Shown here: positions 1-8,944 of the stretch, piece by piece
Numbering within the stretch: the stretch's first letter is position 1
Layout of the letters: each line of letters begins with the position of its first letter
DNA from: Rubrivivax albus
Lineage (GTDB): Bacteria > Pseudomonadota > Gammaproteobacteria > Burkholderiales > Burkholderiaceae_C
Length of the DNA: 64,000 nt
NCBI RefSeq assembly: GCF_004016515.1
Contig: NZ_SACT01000002.1
Span: forward strand, 62,001 to 126,000
Direction of reading: 5' to 3'
Translations under genes and position numbers: made by a program
Notes under the pieces: generated by a model
The model's input: the letters and a program-made list of their open reading frames with translations, nothing else
Told to the model about the DNA's origin: nothing
Databases searched by the model: none

Positions 1-133
1 TGTGGTCGCGGGCACCGGGGTCCAGGTCGACCCGGATCTCCTCGATCTGTGCCACGCCCCGCTTCTGCAGCAGCATCTTCGCGCGCACGCAGTAGGGGCA
101 GACCTGCGTGGTGTACATGCGGACCGGACTCAT
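1..133 (-). CDS. grxC: Glutaredoxin 3 (partial, C-terminus outside window)
   Basis: Dithiol glutaredoxin that reduces disulfides with glutathione in the cytoplasm. Only the first 44 or so residues are inside the window. The protein starts MSPVRMYTTQ and has the dithiol active site CPYC at residues 12-15, right after the first beta strand as expected for the family. The ATG at 133 is used here; a second ATG at 118 (MYTTQVCPYC) would also fit. It follows the rhodanese gene by 60 bases on the same strand, an order (rhodanese, grxC, usually then secB) familiar from beta- and gammaproteobacteria, so secB may lie just outside the left edge. Confidence 0.9.
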   Translation of the reverse strand, partial: MSPVRMYTTQVCPYCVRAKMLLQKRGVAQIEEIRVDLDPGARDH

Positions 134-193
134 CCCCTGCATTGTGCGCACGACGGGCATTTCGTGCTGCCGGCGGCCACAAGCCCGTGTGGA

Positions 194-619
194 CTACGCC
201 GTCTTCTCCACCGGCAGGCTGGCATCGGCCCAGCCGCGGTTGCCGCCGGCCAGCGCCACGGCCTTCTCGTAGCCCTGCTTGCGCAGCAGCGCCGCCGCCC
301 GGCCGGCGCGCGCGCCGGAGGCGCAGGTCACGATGACGGGCGTGGACTTGTTGGACGGCAGGGCCTTGGCGCCGTCGAGGCTGCCAAAGGGCACGTTCTT
401 CGCCCCCACCGGGTGGCCCGCCGCGAACTCCGCCGGTTCGCAGACGTCGATCAGCACGCCCTTCTCGCGGTTGATCAGGCGCACGGCCTCGTTGGCCGAA
501 ACCTTGCCACCGCCGGCCCCTGCCAGCGACGGCCGCAGCAGCATCGCGCCCGACGTCACCGCCAGCAGCACCAGCATCCAGTTCTCGCGCAGGAAGTCCA
601 ACACGGGCAAGGCGTCCAA
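194..619 (-). CDS. Membrane-anchored rhodanese-like protein (YibN type)
   Basis: A 141-residue protein with one N-terminal membrane segment (about residues 13-32) followed by a single rhodanese domain. The active-site loop C-A-S-G-A-R, with Cys99, is intact, so sulfurtransferase or related thiol chemistry is possible. The physiological substrate of this family is not settled. The start is uncertain: the longest frame begins with TTG at 619, and a GTG at 604 is an alternative; neither has a clear ribosome binding site. A TATAAT (complement of 635-640) lies 15 bases before the TTG. It is divergent from gpmA and probably co-transcribed with grxC downstream. Confidence 0.85.
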   Translation of the reverse strand: MDALPVLDFLRENWMLVLLAVTSGAMLLRPSLAGAGGGKVSANEAVRLINREKGVLIDVCEPAEFAAGHPVGAKNVPFGSLDGAKALPSNKSTPVIVTCASGARAGRAAALLRKQGYEKAVALAGGNRGWADASLPVEKTA

Positions 620-638
620 TCAGGAAAACCTGGGATTA

Positions 639-651
639 TAGAATTCAGTGC
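639..651 (+). promoter_or_regulatory. Candidate leaderless promoter of gpmA
   Basis: TAGAAT at 639-644 is followed by seven bases and then the gpmA ATG at 652. Transcription would be expected to begin at or within a base or two of the start codon. No ribosome binding site is visible. The opposite strand carries TATAAT at 640-635 for the rhodanese gene, so the two -10 elements overlap. No good -35 is evident. Confidence 0.45.
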
Positions 652-1401
652 ATGCACACCCTGGTCCTGCTCCGTCACGGCGAATCCACCTGGAACCTCG
701 AGAACCGCTTCACCGGCTGGACCGACGTGGACCTCACGCCCACCGGCGTGACCCAGGCACGCGACGCCGGCCGGCTGCTGAAGGCCGAAGGCTTCGAGTT
801 CGACCTCTGCTACACCTCGGTGCTCAAGCGTGCCATCTGGACGCTGTGGCACTGCCTGGACACGATGGACCGCACCTGGCTGCCGGTGGTCAACCGCTGG
901 CAGCTCAACGAGCGCCACTACGGTGCGCTGCAGGGCCTGAACAAGGCCGACATGGCCCAGCAGTACGGCGACGCGCAGGTGCTCGTCTGGCGCCGCAGCT
1001 ACGACACGCCGCCGCCGCCGCTGACGGCAGAGGACCCGCGCTGCGAACGCAGCGACCCGCGCTATTCGGGGCTGAGCACCGAACAGGTGCCGCTGACGGA
1101 ATGCCTGAAGGACACGGTGGCGCGTGTGCTGCCGCTCTGGCACGAGGAGCTGGCGCCGCAGATCCGCAGCGGCAAGCGGCTGCTCGTGGCCGCCCACGGC
1201 AACAGCATGCGCGCCTTGGTGAAGTACCTCGACGGCATCAGCGACGCCGACATCGTGGGCGTCAACATCCCCAACGGCATCCCGCTCGTCTACACGCTCG
1301 ACGTCGACCTGAAGCCCGTCGCCAAGCGCTATCTCGGTGATGCCGAGGCGGTGGCTGCTGCGGCCGCCGCCGTGGCCGCGCAGGGTCAGGCCAGGCCGTA
1401 G
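652..1401 (+). CDS. gpmA: 2,3-bisphosphoglycerate-dependent phosphoglycerate mutase
   Basis: Interconverts 3- and 2-phosphoglycerate in glycolysis and gluconeogenesis. The 249-residue length matches the cofactor-dependent family. The N-terminal RHGES motif carries the phospho-accepting histidine (His9), and the second catalytic histidine is in AAHGNSM (His182). The substrate-loop segment [10 protein letters not shown] is also present. The C-terminus ends in an alanine-rich tail. It is a single-gene unit divergent from the rhodanese gene, and its last 16 bases overlap the end of the convergent HD-GYP-like gene. Confidence 0.97.
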   Translation: MHTLVLLRHGESTWNLENRFTGWTDVDLTPTGVTQARDAGRLLKAEGFEFDLCYTSVLKRAIWTLWHCLDTMDRTWLPVVNRWQLNERHYGALQGLNKADMAQQYGDAQVLVWRRSYDTPPPPLTAEDPRCERSDPRYSGLSTEQVPLTECLKDTVARVLPLWHEELAPQIRSGKRLLVAAHGNSMRALVKYLDGISDADIVGVNIPNGIPLVYTLDVDLKPVAKRYLGDAEAVAAAAAAVAAQGQARP

Positions 1402-2500
1402 AGCCGCTCCGGCGGCACGCGGACAACCAGCTTGCGTTCGGCCGCCGGGCCGACGACGCGTGTGCCTTCTCGCGCGTGTCGCGCGCAATCGTGTCCACGA
1501 TCGCGGCCCCTGCGGCATTGGTGATGGCCGCCACCTGGGGCGTCCGCGCATCGGCGCCGCGGCGCACCACGACGGCACGCTCGCCGCTGGCCAGTTGCAC
1601 GAAGTCGCCGGGCGGGTAGATGCCGTATTCCTTGATCACCGCGGCGGCCACCGGGCTGCCGTCGGCTTCCAGGAACATCTGCCGTGCCGCCTCCTGGATC
1701 GGCAACGCCGGACGGGCTGCGCGCGGGCTGATCTTGGCCATGAACACATCCGCCAGGCGCAGTGCCACCGCCAGCGGCGTGGGCGCGTCCAGGCCGGCCG
1801 GGTAGCCGGTGCCACCACGCCGCTCGTGGTGCTGCGCCACGGCGTCGAGCCAGGCGGTGTCGTCGATGCCCGCGCCCCGCAGGCTGGCCGCTGCGGCTTC
1901 GGGATGGGCCCTCAACTCGGCGCGCAGTGCCTCGGTGAGCCTGTTGTCGCTGGCCGCGAGGCGGCCCTGCAGGTCGACGATGGCCATGTTCATGGTCAAG
2001 GCCGCCTTCACGAAGCGCAGGCGGTCGTCGTCCGACCACCCCAGCCGCTGCGCCGCCAGCTCGGCCACCAGCGCCGTGTGCAGCGCATGCGCGAGCCCAT
2101 AGCGCTGCAGGCGCGCCGGGTCCTGGCGGATGGTGAGGTAGATCGCGATGTCCACGTCGCGTCGCGCCAGCGCCACGAAGTCCAGGGCGAAGGCCTGCAG
2201 CCGTTCACCGAAGCCAGGTTCGGCGAGTCCGGCCAGCAGCTGTTCCAGCCGCGTTGGCGCCTGCGCCCAGAGGTCGAACAGGGTCAGCGGTCTATCCGGA
2301 TTCGCCGCCTTCACGGCACGCACGCGCTCGACGTCCGCGTCCTCGACCGTCGAGCCGCGCTCGACCAGCTGCTCGAGCTGGCGGGCCGACGCCACGATCT
2401 GCCCGCGCGCCAGCAGCAGCACGCCGTTGGCATTGAGGATGTCGAACTGCAGCGGTTCGACGACGCGGATCTCGCCCGTGACGTCGCCGAGTTGCGCCAT
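1386..2500 (-). CDS. HD-GYP-like phosphohydrolase-domain protein with apparent frameshift and degenerate HD motif
   Basis: About 371 residues once a frameshift is allowed. The start is ATG at 2500 ([13 protein letters not shown]), preceded by a G-rich ribosome binding site and, at 2535-2530, a TAAAGT that could be a -10. The second half resembles an HD-GYP domain: [11 protein letters not shown] is conserved. The metal-binding His-Asp pair is not: the place of the usual aallHDiG reads [11 protein letters not shown], so c-di-GMP hydrolysis is doubtful. The frame from 2500 stays open to 1262, deep in antisense of gpmA. The family-like ending ([14 protein letters not shown]...RLYGLA) lies in another frame and stops at 1386. 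The crossing is near 1467-1472, where one extra GA dinucleotide (or one lost base) explains the change. This could be a sequencing error or a decaying gene. Confidence 0.7.
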
Positions 2501-2568
2501 GGCCTGCCCCCAGGGCTGATGAGCGGCCGACTTTAGCGCGCGCCGATGCCCCGGGAAACCGTGGCCGC

Positions 2569-3450
2569 TCAGTGCCTCAGGGCCTGTGCCAACAGCGGCA
2601 CGACCGACACCGCGTTGCTCGCATGCGGCACGCAGTCGGTGCTCCAGACACGCCCCACGCCGGCCGCCCGCACCTGCGCCTCGGCATCGCCGACGAAGAG
2701 CGCGTGCGTCACCGCCACGTCCACGCTCGCCGCGCCGGCGGCCAGCGCGCCGCGCGCGGCACCGACCAGCGTGCGCCCGGTGCTGGCCACGTCGTCGAGC
2801 AGCACCACGGCACGGCCGGCCACCGGCGCCGCGGGCAGCGACACGGCCACGTCGTGATCGCCGTGCCGCTGCTTCAGGCACACGGCATGGTCCAGGCCCG
2901 CGGCCTCGGCCGCGGCACGCACCCACTGGCCGGCCTCCTCGTCCGGGCCTAGCAGCAGCGCGCCAGGCACCTGCTGCGCGATCCAGCGGCCCAGCAGCGG
3001 CGCCGCGGTCAGCGCCGTGCCTCGGCGGCCGGGCAGCACAGCGTCCAGCGTCGGCACGCGGTGGAGGTGCGGGTCCACGGTGACCACGCGGTCGAAGGCC
3101 TGCGCCAGCAGCGCGCCCACGTGACGCTGGCTCACCACCTCGCCCGGCGTGAAGGCCATGTCCTGTCGCATGTAGGCCAGGTAGGGGCTGACCAGCGTGA
3201 GCCGCCGTGCGCCGAGTTCTCGCGCGCCGGCTGCGGCCAGCCAGAGCTCGGTGAGCTTGGCGTTGGGCTGCTGCAGCCCGCGCAGCAGGATCACGTCCGG
3301 CGGCAGCTTGGCGGGCAGCCGCAGTCGCGTCTCGCCGTCGGGGAAGGCATGTCGCTGCACCAGCATGCTGGGCCAGTCCAGGGCTGCCGCCAGCGCTTCG
3401 GCCAGCGGTTGTTCGTCGTCGAAGTGCAGCAGCATTCGTCGGGCCTTCAC
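2569..3450 (-). CDS. Ribose-phosphate pyrophosphokinase-like protein
   Basis: A 293-residue PRPP synthetase relative, shorter than the usual 315-residue Prs and clearly divergent. The PRPP-binding loop [13 protein letters not shown] (about residues 216-228) and the catalytic loop segment KQRHGDHDV are present. A metal-binding region is recognisable as [12 protein letters not shown]. The family makes PRPP from ribose 5-phosphate and ATP. Start GTG at 3450 overlaps the stop of the upstream phosphorylase gene (GTGA), so the two are translationally coupled; an ATG at 3435 is an alternative. This is unlikely to be the housekeeping prs, which in betaproteobacteria normally sits near ispE and rplY. 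It may work with the phosphorylase on ribose phosphates, which is inference. Confidence 0.85.
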   Translation of the reverse strand: MKARRMLLHFDDEQPLAEALAAALDWPSMLVQRHAFPDGETRLRLPAKLPPDVILLRGLQQPNAKLTELWLAAAGARELGARRLTLVSPYLAYMRQDMAFTPGEVVSQRHVGALLAQAFDRVVTVDPHLHRVPTLDAVLPGRRGTALTAAPLLGRWIAQQVPGALLLGPDEEAGQWVRAAAEAAGLDHAVCLKQRHGDHDVAVSLPAAPVAGRAVVLLDDVASTGRTLVGAARGALAAGAASVDVAVTHALFVGDAEAQVRAAGVGRVWSTDCVPHASNAVSVVPLLAQALRH

Positions 3451-5015
3451 GACAGGCCGCGCCCATCGACGATGTCGCGCGGCAACGTGGCGGCGTCACC
3501 GATGCGCCAGCCGCTGTCGGCCTCGGCCATCGCACGGGCAAAGGCCAGGTCGGCCTCGTAGCAGGCGTGCAGCCGGTACAGCGGTTGCCCGGCCTCGACA
3601 CGGTCGCCCAGGCGCACGGCCAGGTCAACGCCGGCCGACGGCACCTGGGGCGCGCCGGTCAGCCGCGCGATGCGCGCCAGGCGCAGGTTGTCCACGCCGA
3701 CCACCGTGCCCGAGACCGGCGCGGCCACGTCGAAGGTCAGCGGCCCGGGCGGCGGTGGCGTGCGCCGGCCCTGGGCGTCGATGATGGCGTTCATGCGCTC
3801 CAGCGCGCGGCCCGATTCGAGGATGTCGCGCGCGATGCGCCAGCCGTCGCCGCCGCGCACGTCGGGGTCGAACTCGATCATGCGGCCGGCCAGTCGCAGC
3901 GCCTTCTGCCGCAGGTCGTTGGGCGCGTCCGGGGCGTTGCCCAGCACCTGCATCACGTCGCGCGCCTCCAGCACCGGGCCGATGCCACGGCCGATGGGCT
4001 GGCGGCCGTCGGTGATCACTGCGTCCAGATGCAGGCCCAGGCGGTCGGCCACGAACTCGAACAGCTTCTTCAGCCGTTGCGCCTCGGGCATGGAACGCAC
4101 CTTGGCCGTCGGGCCCACCGGAATATCCAGCAGCAGGTGGGTGGAGCCGGCCGCGAGCTTCTTGCTCAGGATGGAGGCCACCATCTGCCCGGGGGAGTCC
4201 AGCGCCAGCGGGCGTTCCACCGAGATCAGGATGTCGTCGGCCGGCGACAGGCCCGCCGTGCCGCCCCAGGCCAGGCAGCCGCGCGTGGCGCGCAGGATCT
4301 CCGCCAGGCGCTGCGTGGGCAGGGCCACGTCGGCCAGCACTTCCATGGTGTCGGCCGTGCCGGCGGGCGAGGTGATGGCACGCGACGAGGTCTTCGGGCA
4401 CCACAGTCCATGGGCGGCCACGATGGGCACCACCAGCATCGAGGTGCGGTTGCCCGGGATGCCGCCGATGCAGTGCTTGTCCACCACCGGGCCAGCGCCC
4501 ACGTCGTGGGCCCAATCCAGGCGCTGGCCGACGGCGGCCATGGCCTGCGTCAGGTGCAGCACCTCGTCGCGGTCGAGCTCGAACTGGTGGGTGGCGACGA
4601 CGAAGGCCGCGAGCTCGATCTTCGAGTAGCGGGCCGCGGCGATGTCGGCCACGATGGCCTGCAGGTCCTCGCGCCCCAGCCGGTCGCCGGCGATCTTGCG
4701 GTGCAGCGCCGCGATCGACGGCGGCGGCTCGGCATGGTCGACCCGGGCCGCGTGGCCTTCGGCCACCTGCAGGCGAGCGAACGCGTCCTCGCTGACGCCG
4801 AGCTCGCAGCGCGCGACGATGCGTTCATCGTCCACCACGTTGAGCACGGCGGTGAGCGTGGTGCCGTTGGCGTGCACCGTCACCTTGGACAGCGCCTGGA
4901 AGCCCTCGGCACGCACCACCGGACAGTCGCGGTGCAGGTAGACCACGCTCTCGCGCCAGGTGTCGATGCCCACCCGGCGGATCTGCAGCGTCTGCGCCGG
5001 GCCCTTGCCGTTCAT
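3447..5015 (-). CDS. Type 2 thymidine phosphorylase / AMP phosphorylase family protein
   Basis: A 522-residue nucleoside phosphorylase of the long subfamily. It has an extra N-terminal domain of about 80 residues, as in archaeal AMP phosphorylase, before the glycosyl-transferase helical and catalytic domains. The phosphate-binding segment [13 protein letters not shown] lies at about residues 178-190; [12 protein letters not shown] and the C-terminal PYNP-type domain (SGTVVGVDN) follow. Bacterial members are usually annotated as thymidine phosphorylase, while archaeal ones release ribose 1,5-bisphosphate from AMP. The sequence alone does not decide the substrate. It starts 9 bases after the acyltransferase stop and overlaps the PRPP-synthetase-like gene by 4 bases. 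Confidence 0.9.
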   Translation of the reverse strand: MNGKGPAQTLQIRRVGIDTWRESVVYLHRDCPVVRAEGFQALSKVTVHANGTTLTAVLNVVDDERIVARCELGVSEDAFARLQVAEGHAARVDHAEPPPSIAALHRKIAGDRLGREDLQAIVADIAAARYSKIELAAFVVATHQFELDRDEVLHLTQAMAAVGQRLDWAHDVGAGPVVDKHCIGGIPGNRTSMLVVPIVAAHGLWCPKTSSRAITSPAGTADTMEVLADVALPTQRLAEILRATRGCLAWGGTAGLSPADDILISVERPLALDSPGQMVASILSKKLAAGSTHLLLDIPVGPTAKVRSMPEAQRLKKLFEFVADRLGLHLDAVITDGRQPIGRGIGPVLEARDVMQVLGNAPDAPNDLRQKALRLAGRMIEFDPDVRGGDGWRIARDILESGRALERMNAIIDAQGRRTPPPPGPLTFDVAAPVSGTVVGVDNLRLARIARLTGAPQVPSAGVDLAVRLGDRVEAGQPLYRLHACYEADLAFARAMAEADSGWRIGDAATLPRDIVDGRGLS

Positions 5016-5024
5016 CGCGCGACT

Positions 5025-5756
5025 CTACTGCGCCGCCAGGCGCTCACCGATCAGGGTCTGCAGCGAGGCCGCCAGCGCGCGCCGGTCGGCGTGTGCGCTG
5101 GCCTGCGGTTCGATCACGTCCAGGTGCACGACCAGGCCGTCGGCGCGCGCCAGCGCCCACAGGCTGTCCAGCAGCGTCGCGTCGCCGACCCAGGTGGCCG
5201 CTGGGCTGAAGCGGTGCCGAGGGTCGGCATAGCGCAGCGCCACCGGCTGGATGGCCGCGCCGGTGGCGATCGCTGCCTGCAGCAGGTTGGCGTGGAACGG
5301 CAGCAGGTCGGGCCCGGTGCCGGTGGTGCCTTCGGGGAACACCGCCACCGTGTCGCCAGCCTGCAGCGCCGCGGCCATGTCGTGCACCACGCGCAGCGCA
5401 TCGCGCCGGCTCTCGCGGCGGATGTAGAGCGTGCGTGCGCTGTCGATCAGCCGGTTCAGCAGCGGCCAGCCCTGCACGTCGGCCTTGGAGACGAAGCGCG
5501 CCTCGGGACAGACCGCGTGCACCGCCATGATGTCCAGCCACGAGACGTGGTTGGCGACGATCAGCTTGGCGCCTGGCTTGAACCGCCCCTGCACGCGCAG
5601 TTCCAGGCCCAGGCAGCGCAGCATCTTCGCCGCCCACCAGCCCACGCGTGCCTCGCGCGCGGCCGGCGCCAGCGACGGAAAGCGCAGCAGCACGATGGCC
5701 ATGCCGTGCAGCACATGGCCCAGCGCACGCAGCAGCCGCCAAACGGCGCGCAGCAT
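5025..5756 (-). CDS. 1-acyl-sn-glycerol-3-phosphate acyltransferase (PlsC family)
   Basis: A 243-residue member of the LPLAT family, which transfers an acyl chain to lysophosphatidic acid or a related acceptor at the inner membrane. The catalytic block NHVSWLD (His70, Asp75) and the acceptor block FPEGTT (140-145) are both intact. The N-terminal stretch has a short hydrophobic helix and conserved arginines. Its ATG overlaps the pyrC' stop by one base (TGATG). Which of the cell's acyltransferases this is cannot be told from the sequence; it may be an accessory copy rather than the main PlsC. Confidence 0.9.
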   Translation of the reverse strand: MLRAVWRLLRALGHVLHGMAIVLLRFPSLAPAAREARVGWWAAKMLRCLGLELRVQGRFKPGAKLIVANHVSWLDIMAVHAVCPEARFVSKADVQGWPLLNRLIDSARTLYIRRESRRDALRVVHDMAAALQAGDTVAVFPEGTTGTGPDLLPFHANLLQAAIATGAAIQPVALRYADPRHRFSPAATWVGDATLLDSLWALARADGLVVHLDVIEPQASAHADRRALAASLQTLIGERLAAQ

Positions 5757-7078
5757 CAGGCGTCAGGAGCCGAGGTCGCCTCGTAGGCCACGGTGCCGGC
5801 CACCAGCGTGGCACGCACGCGGCCCGGCAGCTCGAAACCGCTGTGCTCGAAGGCGAACGGCGTGTGCGTGCCCTGGCTCTTCAGCAGTTCCGGCTTCACT
5901 GGCCAGCGCGCGTCGGGGTCGAACACGCAGATGTCGGCCACGCCGCCTTCCGCCAGCCGCCCGGCGCTCGCGGCCAGCGAGCCCAGTGCCTTGCCCAGCA
6001 CCTGCACCGGGCCCTGGGTGATGACGGCCAGCGCGCGCTGCAGCCCCACCCCGCTGGCCTCGCCCCAGTGCAGCGCCAGGCCCAGCAGCAGTTCCAGCCC
6101 GGTGGCGCCGGGCACGGCCTCGGCGAAGGGCAGCGTCTTCTCGTCGGCGCTCACGGGCATGTGGTCGGAGACCAGCGCGTCGAGGGTGCCGTCGGCCAGC
6201 GCCGCCCGCAGCGCGTCGCGGTCGCGCGCACTGCGCAGCGGCGGCACCAGGCGCATCGCGGGGTTGAAGTAGCCAATGTCCATGTCCGTCAGGTGCAGCG
6301 AATGGATGCTCACGTCCGCCGTCACCGGCAGGCCTTCGGCCTTGGCGGCGCGCAGCATGGCCACGCCCGCGGCGCTGGACAGGCGGCACAGGTGCACACG
6401 CGCACCGGTGGCGCGCACGAGTTCGAACAGTGTGGCCAGGGCCACCGTCTCGGCGGCCACCGGCACGCCCGACAGCCCCAGCCGCGTGGCCACCGGCCCG
6501 CTGGCAGCCACGCCCTTGCCGAGCCATCGGTCCTGCGGGCGCAGCCACACGGTGTAGCCGAAGGTGCTGGCGTACTGCAGCGCGCGCCACAGCACCTGGG
6601 TGTCGGTGACCGGCGACTCCGCCTGCGAGAAGCCGATGCAGCCGGCCTCGGTGAGCTCGGCCATCTCGGTCAGCGCCTCGCCCCCCAGGCCACGCGTGAG
6701 CGCCCCCAGCGGGAACAGACGGCAGCGGCTGAGCTTGCGGGCGCGGAACTTCAGCATCTCCACCAGGCCCGGCTCGTCGAGCACGGGGTCGGTGTCGGGC
6801 GGGCAGACCAGGCTGGTCACGCCGCCGGCGGCGGCCGCGGCCAGTTCGCTTTCCAGCAGGCCCTCGTGCTCGTGGCCCGGCTCGCGCAGCCGAGCCGCCA
6901 GGTCCACCAGGCCCGGGGCGACGATGCAGCCGCGGGCGTCGATGCGGCGGTCGGCCGTGAAGTCGGGGCTGACGGCGCCGATGGCGACGATGCGGCCGGA
7001 GGCGATGGCGATGTCGGCGGCCTCGTCGCGGCCCGAAGCCGGGTCCACCACCCGGCCACCCTGCACCAGGATATTCAT
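5756..7078 (-). CDS. pyrC': Dihydroorotase-like protein PyrC' (probably catalytically inactive)
   Basis: A 440-residue amidohydrolase-fold protein of the dihydroorotase multifunctional-complex type. In active enzymes the metal site begins D-x-H-x-H; here it reads DLAAR at residues 59-63, so both histidines are missing. The neighbouring LREPG and, further on, SDHMP are kept. In Pseudomonas such PyrC' proteins are inactive and serve as partners that hold aspartate carbamoyltransferase together, and the ATGA overlap with pyrB fits that role. If so, an active dihydroorotase must be encoded elsewhere. Very short junctions on both sides indicate translational coupling. Confidence 0.92.
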   Translation of the reverse strand: MNILVQGGRVVDPASGRDEAADIAIASGRIVAIGAVSPDFTADRRIDARGCIVAPGLVDLAARLREPGHEHEGLLESELAAAAAGGVTSLVCPPDTDPVLDEPGLVEMLKFRARKLSRCRLFPLGALTRGLGGEALTEMAELTEAGCIGFSQAESPVTDTQVLWRALQYASTFGYTVWLRPQDRWLGKGVAASGPVATRLGLSGVPVAAETVALATLFELVRATGARVHLCRLSSAAGVAMLRAAKAEGLPVTADVSIHSLHLTDMDIGYFNPAMRLVPPLRSARDRDALRAALADGTLDALVSDHMPVSADEKTLPFAEAVPGATGLELLLGLALHWGEASGVGLQRALAVITQGPVQVLGKALGSLAASAGRLAEGGVADICVFDPDARWPVKPELLKSQGTHTPFAFEHSGFELPGRVRATLVAGTVAYEATSAPDA

Positions 7079-8037
7079 GCGTCGTTCCCCGCAATGATGG
7101 ACATCACCGCCATGCGCACCGCGATGCCGAAGGTCACCTGCGGCAGGATCACGCTGTGCGCGCCGTCGGCCACCTCCGACGCGATCTCCACGCCGCGGTT
7201 GATCGGGCCCGGGTGCATGACGATGCAGTCCGGCCTGGCCAGCGCCAGCTTCTCCGGCGTCAGGCCGAAACTCTTGAAGAACTCGCCGGCGCTGGGCAGC
7301 ATGGCGCCGCTCATGCGCTCGTTCTGCAGCCGCAGCATGATGATCACGTCGGCGTCCCGGATGCCCTCGGCCATGTCGTGGCACACGCGCACGCCCATCT
7401 CGCGCAGGTCGCCCGGCACCAGGGTCTTGGGGCCCACGGCACGGATCTCCGGCACGCCCAGCGTGGCCAGCGCGTGGATGTCGCTGCGCGCGACGCGCGA
7501 GTGCACGATGTCGCCGACGATGGCCACCGTCAGCCCGGTGAAGTCCTGCTTGAAGTGCCGGATCGTGTACATGTCCAGCAGCCCCTGCGTGGGGTGGGCG
7601 TGGCGCCCGTCGCCCGCATTGACCACGTGCACGTGCGGCGCACAGTGCTGGGCGATCAGGTAGGGCGCACCGCTTTCGCTGTGGCGCACCACGAACAGGT
7701 CGGCCTGCATCGCCGACAGGTTGGCGATGGTGTCGAGCAGGCTCTCGCCCTTGGCCGTGCTGCTGCGCGCGATGTCGAGGTTGATGACGTCGGCGCTCAG
7801 CCGCTTGGCCGCGATCTCGAACGTGGTGCGCGTGCGCGTGCTGTTCTCGAAGAACAGGTTGAACAGGCTCTTGCCGCGCAGCAGCGGCACCTTCTTCACG
7901 TCGCGCTCGTTGACGCTGAGGAAGGTGCCGGCGGTGTCCAGGATCTGCGTCAGCACGGCCTTGGGCAGGCCTTCGATGGACAGCAGGTGGATGAGCTCGC
8001 CATGGGCGTTGAGCTGGGGGTTGCGCTTGCTCAGCAT
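7075..8037 (-). CDS. pyrB: Aspartate carbamoyltransferase catalytic subunit
   Basis: Catalyses the first committed step of pyrimidine synthesis, carbamoyl phosphate plus aspartate to carbamoyl aspartate. The 320-residue protein has the carbamoyl-phosphate loop STRT at 66-69 within [12 protein letters not shown], the [10 protein letters not shown] segment and the MHPGPINRG segment near the end. No pyrI regulatory subunit is nearby, consistent with the PyrB-PyrC' class of complex. The start ATG shares one base with the pyrR stop. Confidence 0.97.
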   Translation of the reverse strand: MLSKRNPQLNAHGELIHLLSIEGLPKAVLTQILDTAGTFLSVNERDVKKVPLLRGKSLFNLFFENSTRTRTTFEIAAKRLSADVINLDIARSSTAKGESLLDTIANLSAMQADLFVVRHSESGAPYLIAQHCAPHVHVVNAGDGRHAHPTQGLLDMYTIRHFKQDFTGLTVAIVGDIVHSRVARSDIHALATLGVPEIRAVGPKTLVPGDLREMGVRVCHDMAEGIRDADVIIMLRLQNERMSGAMLPSAGEFFKSFGLTPEKLALARPDCIVMHPGPINRGVEIASEVADGAHSVILPQVTFGIAVRMAVMSIIAGNDA

Positions 8038-8534
8038 CAGCGGCCCTCCTCGGTGTCGAAGCTGAAGCGACCGGCATCGTCGCGTGCGAGGCGCAGCCGC
8101 TGGGTCGGCGCCAGGGTCACGCGGGCGGCGGCGAACGCGGCTTCGATCGGCAGCTCGCGCCCGCCGCGGTCCACCAGCACCGCCAGGCGCACACGGGCCG
8201 GGCGACCGTAGTCGTAGAGCTCGTTGAGCACGGCGCGGATGGTGCGGCCGGTGTAGAGCACGTCGTCCACCAGCAGGATGTCGGCGCCGTCGACCGCGAA
8301 CGGCAGCGCGGTGGCGTCGGCGCCGGCGGCCAGGCCACGCTCACCGAAGTCGTCGCGGTGCATCCGGCTGGAGACCGTGCCCACGGCGTCCAGGCCCAGG
8401 TCGGCCTGCAGCCGCTGCACCAGCCAGGCCCCGCCGGACCAGATGCCGACCAGCTGCGTGGCCGGCGACATCAGGCCGCGCACGCCGTCGCGCAGCTGGC
8501 TCACCAGCGCCTCGGCATCGAGCGAGAGGTTCAT
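8037..8534 (-). CDS. pyrR: PyrR: pyrimidine operon regulator / uracil phosphoribosyltransferase
   Basis: A 165-residue phosphoribosyltransferase-fold protein with the PRPP-binding loop [12 protein letters not shown]. In Gram-positive bacteria PyrR binds pyr mRNA to attenuate transcription and also has uracil phosphoribosyltransferase activity. In proteobacteria the regulatory role is less certain. It lies directly before pyrB, as in many proteobacteria. There is no room for an attenuator between the genes, because start and stop codons overlap on both sides (ATGA with ruvX, TGATG with pyrB). Any PyrR-controlled leader would have to lie before yqgE, where no leader appears to exist. Confidence 0.93.
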   Translation of the reverse strand: MNLSLDAEALVSQLRDGVRGLMSPATQLVGIWSGGAWLVQRLQADLGLDAVGTVSSRMHRDDFGERGLAAGADATALPFAVDGADILLVDDVLYTGRTIRAVLNELYDYGRPARVRLAVLVDRGGRELPIEAAFAAARVTLAPTQRLRLARDDAGRFSFDTEEGR

Positions 8535-8944
8535 CGGGACTCCCCCAGGAACTGTTCCAGGATCAGGGCCGCCGCCGCCGCGTCGAGGTCGCGGGCGCCG
8601 GCCTCGGCGGCGGCGGTGGTCGTCCAGCGCTCGTCCACCTCGTGCACCGGCAGGCGGAATCGGCCGTGCAGCTGGCGGGCAAAGCGCTGGGCGCGCGCCG
8701 TATTGTCGTTCGGTGCGCCGTCGGGGTGACGCGGCACGCCGACCACGAGGGCGTCGGGCTGCCACTCGGCGATCAGGGCGGCGATGGCAGCGAATCGCGC
8801 ATCGCCCTCGGCGGTCAGCGTCTTCAGTGGCTGGGCCGTGCCGGTGAGGGCATTGCCCGCGGCCACGCCCACCCGGCGGAGGCTGAAGTCGAAGGCCAGG
8901 AAGGATTGCGGGGCACGGGCAACGGCAGGACTGCCCTCAGGCAT
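8531..8944 (-). CDS. ruvX: Putative pre-16S rRNA nuclease / Holliday junction resolvase-like YqgF
   Basis: A 137-residue RNase H-fold protein of the YqgF family, implicated in 16S rRNA 5'-end maturation. The first strand FDFSLRRVGVA carries the conserved Asp; the usual glycine two residues on is replaced by serine. VVGVPRHPDG matches the second conserved block, the third is DERWTTTAA and the last acidic position is in DLDAAAAALIL. It overlaps yqgE by 8 bases and pyrR by 4, and the yqgE-yqgF pair is a classic proteobacterial arrangement. Confidence 0.93.
   Translation of the reverse strand: MPEGSPAVARAPQSFLAFDFSLRRVGVAAGNALTGTAQPLKTLTAEGDARFAAIAALIAEWQPDALVVGVPRHPDGAPNDNTARAQRFARQLHGRFRLPVHEVDERWTTTAAAEAGARDLDAAAAALILEQFLGESR

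Noticed and set aside
1262..1385. Read-through tail of the HD-GYP-like gene antisense to gpmA
   Set aside because: The tail is arginine/cysteine-rich and unlike the family ending, which is found in another frame ending at 1386.
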